Below, piece after piece: positions 57,212-64,000 of a stretch of DNA of 64,000 nt. The stretch comes from Adineta ricciae (taxonomy: Eukaryota > Rotifera > Eurotatoria > Adinetida > Adinetidae). The stretch's first letter is position 1. Each line of letters opens with the position of its first letter. The stretch covers positions 1,178,001 through 1,242,000 of the forward strand of contig CAJNOJ010000002.1 in NCBI GenBank assembly GCA_905250025.1. Reading direction: 5' to 3'. The translations under genes and the position numbers were made by a program. Under the pieces are notes generated by a model that was not told the DNA's origin, made no database searches, and was given only the letters and a program-made list of their open reading frames with translations.

Positions 57212-60200
57212 ATGAGCGCGACAAGTAAACCACGGTATATGGAAAAATATAATCGGCAGAAGCTGATCGGCACAGGGGCTTTCGGTCAAGCATGGCTTGT
57301 TCAAGCTAAAACCGATGGCAATCAATTAGTGATGAAAGAAATCAAAATAGCTAAAGTAAGGCAATTATTCTTAGAGGGAAACATTTCCATGGCATTCATT
57401 TTTTCCTAGATGACTAACAAGGAACGTGATGATGCTCGAAAAGAAGTATATGACATGTTGTATCAATTTGTTTATAAAAAAGAGAAGTTACTTTTAGGTT
57501 GATGTCCTTGCAAAAATGAAACATCCTTATATCGTGTCTTATACAGAATCATTCGAAGGTAAATATCGAGTTCATTCTATGAAATGAAGATAGATTAATG
57601 TAACGTAGATTCAACGAGCTTATATATTCTGATGGATTATTGTGATGGTGGAGATTTACATTCGCGTATACAAGCACAACGTGGTATTCTATTCAGTGAA
57701 GATCAAATACTTGATTGGTTTGTTCAGATAACCTTAGCATTGAAACATGTACATGATCGGAAAGTACTTCATCGTGATATTAAATCTCAAGTAAAAGAAA
57801 ACTGAAAGTCGAAAGAAAAGTCATTGAATATTTTAGAATGTGTTTTTGACAAGTGATGGTTCAGCAAAATTAGGTGATTTCGGCATTTCAAAAGTATTAA
57901 ACACGTAGGTTCGAGTAGTTATCAAACATTCACTCTATTTTAAAATATTTTCAGTACATGTGAATTAGCACGTACACAAATTGGTACACCTTATTATTTA
58001 TCTCCGGAAATATGTCAACAGAAACCCTATAATAACAAATCAGATGTTTGGAGTCTTGGTTGTGTATTGTATGAAATGACTACACTTAAACATGCTGTAA
58101 AGATACTTTCAAAGTCATTGTATATAGTCTATAGATCGATTTGTCTTTTAGTTTGATGCTGATAATATGAATGGTTTGATTATGAGGATTGTTCGGTAAG
58201 AAATCATAGATATCCATTAAAACAACGAATGTATTCTCATTTCTTTGTCTCTAGTGGATCATTCAATCCTATTCCAGCAAAATATAGCGGTGATCTACGA
58301 TTACTAATCGCGTCGATGCTTAAACGTGAACCACGGTACGAGAAATACCGACCATGATGAGGAAAAAAACAATTCACATTGAATTGATTTCTAGAGAACG
58401 ACCAGCAGTTAATACTATCTTACGAAAACCATTCATTAGTCGACGTGCTTTAAAACATCTACCAGAAGAAGTATATCACTAAAAGATGTTTGTTCTCTTC
58501 TTCTGAATGTATCTTTTACTATATAGTTCCATAGCGAAGAGTTTAGTCACACAGTTTTACACGACAAGAAACCAGTTACCGAACCTGTGAAGGCAAACAT
58601 AGCAACACCACGTCCAATGACAGCTCCAAAATCCAGTGGTGTCACTCCGGTTCAACCAGTTTTGTCACGGCCGAGTTCAGCTGCACCGAAAATTTCGCCT
58701 CAAGAGCCGACAAAAGCATCCAAAGGCCCTTCAATTTCAAAACGACCAAAATCTGCTGTTCGTTCTGTTAATCGGTAAGCATCTTATGGAGAGAAATAGT
58801 TTCAAAATCTACTCATGTTATTTCTACAGGATATCGAAAGAGAAGAAATCTGTTGATGTCAAACGTGCACCGGCCTTTTCCGTTGATAAAGAAAGTGAAA
58901 TTGAGAAACGCCGTCTCGCAATTGCAAAACAAAAAGAAGCGCGTGAGAAACAAATGAAAGAAGATGTTAGTAATTAAGATTTCTACGAAAACACTCATTG
59001 AACTTATAATCTTTTTTAGGCGGAGAATTTCTCGAAAAAGCAACAAGAATCGATTGACAGACAACGAAAAGCAGCTATACAACGAGATCGAGAATTCTAT
59101 CGGTTGGAATTAGCCAAAGGGCCGCCAGTATGATCAGTTTAATTTACTTTACTTTGAATCACTTTTGTCTTTACAGAATCAATCAGATACGACTAGTCAA
59201 CGTGTAGTACAACCAGTTTTCTTGCCGGTAAAGTCAAATGTTCTGTTTACCTGTGATACACATCAAAATTCGATTGTTTTTTTAAGCACAAAATAAATCC
59301 AATATCTACGCCATCATCGATAAAAGAATCAGTAAGTTCAATACGAATTACTCATTTTATAAATCTGATCGCGTTGATTTTCCGACATATTAAAGATTGC
59401 CGCATCATCAAGTCCTAAACTTCCGAAAAAAGATAACTATATTCTATATGGCGAGCAATTAGACCAACTCCAACAGAGAATCGCCGAAAGCGAAAAGAAA
59501 ATGGATGAATGGAATAAAAGTAATCGTTTCAAGAAGCAAAACTCCACTATTAAACCTTCTCTCACTTATTTTTCAGTTAATCAAGCACTTAAAAAGAATC
59601 ATGCTATTCCAGATGTACAAAGTTCTACACCCTCGTACGTACTGAACTTCTCTGTCATCAATCATCGTGTGCTGAAAGCATATTTTTAGTACGAATGGTA
59701 ATCGACCAGTACTAAGAAATCACCATCCAGCACGTGATGGACTATTCAATCGAAATCTACAACAAATTCGTCGTAAAAATTTCCTCAACAAGCGCAATAC
59801 ACAACAGAAGTCCTCAGTCGATAGAGTATGCATGATCACCTTTGAGATACCTTCATTAAATATATATTCCCTAGTCCGATCTATATCAACGTTATCGATT
59901 GATCAGTGCACAAAAAGACAAAGATCAAGCTAACGGAAAAAGCGTACCCGAAGTTTGGGAAGATCGCAGTGATATCATTTCAAAACCACGCTCATTATGG
60001 AATCCAAAAATACAAATGAATCGGATCGTAGCTCACCGCTACGCACCATCAAATAATCCATTGAGTAAATCAGACAAATGACATTGTGATCTTAGAAATA
60101 ATGCTTTGAATTTCTTTCTAGATTCCAATATGCCTAATTTAATGATACAAGGTCAGGCGATGAATCTTATTAATATAAATGGATCAAATCGGCAAGTCAA

Positions 60201-61240
60201 TTCTGATGCGCCACGAGGGACAGTGCTGAGTGTCTTAGAACGTGCTCTTGTTCAAGACCGAACAATGACGAATGTAAGAGAAAACAGTGAGAATTCGGAT
60301 ATTAGTTTACTTCATTTGGCAAAACGAATCGATCCTAATCGTAAGGACGAAACACTGACAACGTCTGATGTGGTTCAATCTACAAATTCATCATGTCAAA
60401 CTCTCGATCAACCTGTTGCATCTGATTTAATTGTTGAAGATTTAGATACTACTCTAACTGCTCCATCAAAAGAAGATAAAGAGTGAGATTAATATTGAAT
60501 ATATTTATCCCATATTACCTTTTTTTTTTGTTATTATGAAATAGAAATACGATCCTCTCGGACGACTTTGATCTTCTTGACGGATTAACAACGGGTCATT
60601 TTGATGAAAAAAATAAACTGGTAAGATACGCTTAATCCTTCATCATAAGAGAAATGAGTGTAACGAAATACTTCTTTGTCTAGCTTCTACGAACTGTATC
60701 CAATCCCGAATTGCGTACGATTGATAATCTTCCAGAAGAAACAATTCTTCAAGAGCTGAAGCTTGCTCGAAGTGCATCTCAACTCGATCAAACTGATCGA
60801 AAACTAAGTTTCACTGATACAACTTTCGAAAATGATAGTACAAATATTTCGCCATCCAGTGATGATAACATCGAATCGGGTGACCGACATACATCAAGAT
60901 TCACATCAGAAAATGCTATCGATGACGGTGACAACGATGATGATGATGTTTGGTGTAATCCTGAAGATGAAGATAATCTTCAGCATTGCCTTCAATTCGA
61001 TCAAAAGAAAATTCATCAACTACAATGTGATCTTGGCGAGAAGACCTTTCAACGGGTACTCGACGCACTTGAAGTAAAAATCGAATCTTTATCTTGCATA
61101 CGTTTACTGTTCTTTGTGTGTATTAGGAAAGTGAACCAGATATCGAAATAATCAAGAGTCTTATACCGAAAGAGAAGCACCATTTGATTGATTCGGATCT
61201 TTTGGTAGTTTTATCGACAATGCGAACAATGAACAAATAA
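57212..61240 (+). CDS. NEK1: NIMA-related kinase NEK1-like
   Basis: Many short exons, ATG at 57212 and TAA at 61238-61240. The kinase domain opens [20 protein letters not shown] (Gly loop GTGAFGQA) with catalytic Lys in [10 protein letters not shown]. It continues [107 protein letters not shown], and ends [28 protein letters not shown] and the whole-domain match fit NEK1 best. The tail has basic coiled-coil parts ([13 protein letters not shown]), a [13 protein letters not shown] segment, and an acidic C-terminal region. The last exon ends [16 protein letters not shown]1 acts at cilia and centrosomes and in DNA-damage response. Confidence 0.92.
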
Positions 61241-61423
61241 TATTCATCTGCAATAACTGTGTTGTTTGTGATATTAATCTTATTCCGTTTCTTTTCTAAT
61301 TTTGTGTAATTGTATATATTCATGATTTTATTTTCCGTATTCTGTGAGAATATTTGTAAAAAAATCTGCTTTTGTTTCGCTTTTTTTTCTCTCTCTCAAT
61401 ACTATCAATTTTCAGAATAAACA

Positions 61424-62843
61424 ATGATCAAATCAGCACTTTTCTGGTCTTGTGTTGTGCTATCTCTGGCATTTATCGGCAAGTTGCTATTGGATACGGG
61501 TACTTTTCGACACATTGAAACTAAAGGCTTGACTCAATGTCAATTGATGGTACCACCAAACGGAGGTAACTCATTGAGTCGCTCAATATTATCACATCAT
61601 TTAAGTATAGAGGGGCAAGCGTTCGAAGATTTCGCGATTGATTATGAGAAAGGTGTTGCATACATGCCTGGTGACAATCGAGCATGGTGGCATACATTGA
61701 ACATCTCTCTAGCAAGTCAAAGTAAACGAGGCAAAATGTTTCGACTCGATTTGGAATCGGAAACATTCTCGCAATACAAATTGGTCAATTATCCATATGA
61801 ACATTTTCATCCTCTGGGCATTGGTTTGTTGAAAAGACAAAACAATCAAGTGGGATTTTTTTTCAATAAGGAAATCATTGCCTACGAAAGTATGTTTAGT
61901 TGTTTCTAACTAACTATCGAGTAGTCGATGGCGAAGTTGTTGGAACTGTGGAGATCTTTGAAACCAGTACATCTAATGAAAAGCAAGTGAAATGGATTGA
62001 TTCAGTAGTCCATCCTCTTTTCACAAGTAATTCGTTTTGAAAGAATACAAAACATGATTTGCTTTCTATTGAAATGAAAGTGCCGGATGATGTGTTACCC
62101 ATTGATGAAAATACATTCTATGTTTCGAATGTTTATCACTATCGTGTCGATAAATCACCATATTTACATCTATTCGAAACGTTCGGAAGACGACCTTGGA
62201 CTGATGTATTACTATGTTCGAAAACAAATGAATGGCAGTGCAAAATAGTAATATCCTATTTGAAATGGACTGAAAAACTGAACGTGAATTCCTTTAGCTA
62301 ATTGATTCTATGGCCACATCGAACGGTATCGCAGCTTCATTAGATTTCAAAACAATCTTTATTGCTTTCACCGCAGACAAAAGTGTAAGTTTTATTGCAC
62401 TGATCAAATCGATTCTTACTAACGATCGTATCATTAGGTCCGTGTGTACAAATACAATTCAGAAAACAATCTATTGACTTACACACAAAGCTTGTACGTC
62501 GAATTCTTTCCGGATAACCTTATGGTTAATGATAAAGATGAACTGATCGTTGCCGGTCATCCAAAACCTCTCGTTTTTGTTCAACATGAGAAAGATCGTC
62601 ATGTTCGTTCACCTTCCGAAATAGTTATATTTCGCAATCCCACATCAAGTAAATCGTCTTACTATTCACTTCAGTTAGATCATTAAGAGTTTCTTTTACA
62701 ATGTAGATTCCACTTACGAGAGTCTTTTACTGACCAATGGTGAAATCTTATCAGCATCGACTGTTGGTGCGACATATAAACATAAACTTCTTGTTGGTGC
62801 TTTATGTGATCACGGAATCCTGATGTGTCACGATTTGTCTTAG
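61424..62843 (+). CDS. Paraoxonase/arylesterase-like six-bladed propeller protein
   Basis: ATG at 61424 with an uncleaved-type N-terminal hydrophobic segment (FWSCVVLSLAFIGKLLL), as in paraoxonases. Family blocks read across introns: FEDFAIDYEKGVAYMPGD, HPLGIGLLKRQN, then DDVLPIDENTFYVSNVYHYR, SNGIAASLDFKTIFIAFTAD, VRVYKYNSENN, VEFFPDNLMVNDKDELIVAG, ILSASTVGATYKHKLLVGAL. These correspond to PON blocks (PHGISTF, NDIVAVGPEHFYGTND, FANGINISPDG, DNISVDPETGD, QGSTVASVYKGKLLIGT). PONs are calcium-dependent lactonases/esterases; the metal-binding N, D and E set is only partly checked here. One intron (61890-61924) is just 35 nt. Stop TAG at 62841-62843. Confidence 0.85.
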
Positions 62844-63174
62844 GAAAACGAAAGGATTTCAAGATATTTTTCACTAAATTTTGTAATCAAACTTTAACAA
62901 ACGATTAATTTTCTTTTCGTAATAAAGATTTTTCTTTGACGCGATGCGGAAGGTCAAACTAAAACATATTTTAATACAAAGAATCAACTGTTTGAAAAAC
63001 TGAATGAGCAAGTTTCTACAGTAGAAACTATCTGTTTTCTTTGTTTGCTATAATGACACCAATGATAAAAAAAAGGTGTTTGAAAAATAGTTCGGTGGAG
63101 AATGTAAAGATAAGAGTTTGTGTTACTAATACATTCACCTTGAAGTCTTATTTTGTGTAAAACAATTGGACGTT
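62844..63174. other. Spacer between paraoxonase-like and final membrane-protein genes
   Basis: Holds the paraoxonase-like 3' end with AATAAA at 62921-62926 and a short promoter region; no gene is seen. Confidence 0.5.
62921..62926 (+). terminator. Poly(A) signal AATAAA of the paraoxonase-like gene
   Basis: Canonical hexamer 77 nt after the stop codon. Confidence 0.5.
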
Positions 63175-63798
63175 ATGCCACCCCAAGCAAAATACGCTGT
63201 GCCGCCGCCAGATGTAAAAGGTTTTCGTGTCTTTGTAAAAACTGCGTATCCACCTCGATACAATTTTGCTGTTGAAAACTACAATGCAGTTTCGGTTAAT
63301 CATAAAACCACGATGCGTGGCGGTCGTTTACTATTATTTCGATCTGTAGTCGCAGTCGTCTGGATTGTAGCTATGGTCTTTGCATTTCTGACTTTTATCA
63401 GCGCTGCACTCGTCACTTTCAACGTATTGTTAAGTGCGCTCTACATTGGTCTATCATTATACAATGGTTATGTTTATTTTAATAATCGTGATCTTCTGAA
63501 TGCGTCACGTCTTCTACTAGCGAAAACTGCTGGACCAAATGGTCTCGATTACGAATGGGTATCTGTTCCATTAGATTCGCGCAGTGCCAATGAGAGATTA
63601 TCTGCTGTTGATCAATCAGCGATCGATCGAGTTCGAAAAGAATTTGTCGGTAGTAATCAAAGCGAGATGATGTGTATGGTTTATACTGCACGCTATGCCA
63701 ACAACTATCCAACATTTCCTAAAGAACTTTTGATTCATTTAGCAGCATTTCTTGTATCCATCACCATTGGTTTTTGTGTGCTTGGACTTAAGCTTTAA
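63175..63798 (+). CDS. Small membrane protein of unknown function
   Basis: Single exon, 207 residues, ATG at 63175 (the frame is open to a TTG at 63166, not taken). A Pro-rich cytoplasmic-like start (MPPQAKYAVPPPDVKGFRVF) is followed by two adjoining hydrophobic segments at about residues 58-80 and 82-102, and a third at the very C-terminus (AAFLVSITIGFCVLGLKL). Between them is a polar loop with EWVSVPLDSRSANERL and DRVRKEFVGSNQ. No family is recognised. A tail-anchored or hairpin-plus-anchor membrane protein is the most that can be said. Intronless. Confidence 0.65.
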   Translation: MPPQAKYAVPPPDVKGFRVFVKTAYPPRYNFAVENYNAVSVNHKTTMRGGRLLLFRSVVAVVWIVAMVFAFLTFISAALVTFNVLLSALYIGLSLYNGYVYFNNRDLLNASRLLLAKTAGPNGLDYEWVSVPLDSRSANERLSAVDQSAIDRVRKEFVGSNQSEMMCMVYTARYANNYPTFPKELLIHLAAFLVSITIGFCVLGLKL

Positions 63799-63863
63799 AT
63801 GGATTGTTATCTGTTTTGTATTCTTTTCTTTTTCTTTGAAATATGAAACATATAAAATATTTG

Positions 63864-63869
63864 AATAAA
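63864..63869 (+). terminator. Poly(A) signal AATAAA of the last gene
   Basis: Canonical hexamer about 65 nt after the stop codon of the 63175-63798 gene. Confidence 0.5.
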
Positions 63870-64000
63870 ACTTCAAGATAAAAATTGAAAATATTTGCGA
63901 ACAAGAGATTCTGAAGGATACAGATAAACCTCATTAGATAAATTAAAATGGAGCCGGAGAATGACAAACTGAGCAAAAACTTGGTCCATTTTCTCGTAGA

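Noticed and set aside
1..64000. CRISPR arrays, insertion sequences, bacterial operons, rRNA
   Set aside because: None seen; the gene structure is eukaryotic with spliceosomal introns, and repeats are only short microsatellites.

Overview
The window is AT-rich nuclear DNA from an animal. It holds about 26 protein genes on both strands, packed with spacers of a few hundred bases to about 2 kb. Nearly all multi-exon genes carry very short GT-AG introns (mostly about 45-65 nt, some 35-42 nt). The gene set is metazoan: a T-box factor of the TBX1/10 group, an NMDA receptor GluN1 subunit, a TRPM channel, a claudin-like tetraspan, SORBS-type SH3 domains, BACURD/KCTD, NEK1, STK17/DRAK and PPP1R16. The mixture of conserved animal genes, tiny introns and short spacers resembles published bdelloid rotifer genomes; this species-level guess is inference. 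No mobile element, CRISPR array, rRNA or convincing tRNA was seen. One undetermined base lies at 24046.

Layout. 1.5-3.6 kb: SPATS2-like (+). 4.4-6.5 kb: LRRC74-like LRR protein (-). 7.9-9.4 kb: DRAK/STK17-like kinase (+). 10.5-11.5 kb: two adjacent small paralogous genes of unknown function (+). 12.4-14.7 kb: PPP1R16-like ankyrin subunit of PP1 (+). 15.2-16.1 kb: calmodulin-like protein (-). 16.9-18.8 kb: one or two poorly resolved minus-strand genes. 19.0-23.1 kb: GluN1 (+). 24.2-26.8 kb: intronless 885-codon low-complexity ORF (+). 27.6-28.7 kb: three-SH3 SORBS-like gene (+). 29.5-30.4 kb: disordered protein with an RVxF motif (+), convergent with LIPT1 at 30.5-31.5 kb (-). 33.6-34.1 kb: claudin-like (+), convergent with TRPM at 34.5-39.3 kb (-), which is divergent from TBX1/10 at 40.4-42.1 kb (+). 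43.0-44.5 kb: type II membrane protein (+), convergent with LRRC14-like at 44.5-46.3 kb (-). Then, all on +: ZDHHC6 (46.5-48.2), RBM4/RBM14-like (49.1-50.7), PTRH2 (52.3-53.3), BACURD (53.5-54.6), cytochrome P450 (55.1-56.6), NEK1 (57.2-61.2), paraoxonase-like (61.4-62.8) and a small membrane protein (63.2-63.8).

The genes do not form a pathway; they look like ordinary independent animal transcription units. Several encode neuronal, ion-channel, phosphatase-targeting or calcium-signalling parts, but nothing in the sequence shows that the clustering is functional. The clearest oddities are: a Ser in place of the pore Asn of GluN1; a one-residue insertion in the fourth EF hand of the calmodulin-like protein; the tandem pair of small unknown proteins; and the large intronless ORF just upstream of the SORBS SH3 exons, whose own first exon could not be found. 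Exon borders were worked out by hand from reading frame, GT-AG sites and remembered family alignments, so individual junctions may be off.
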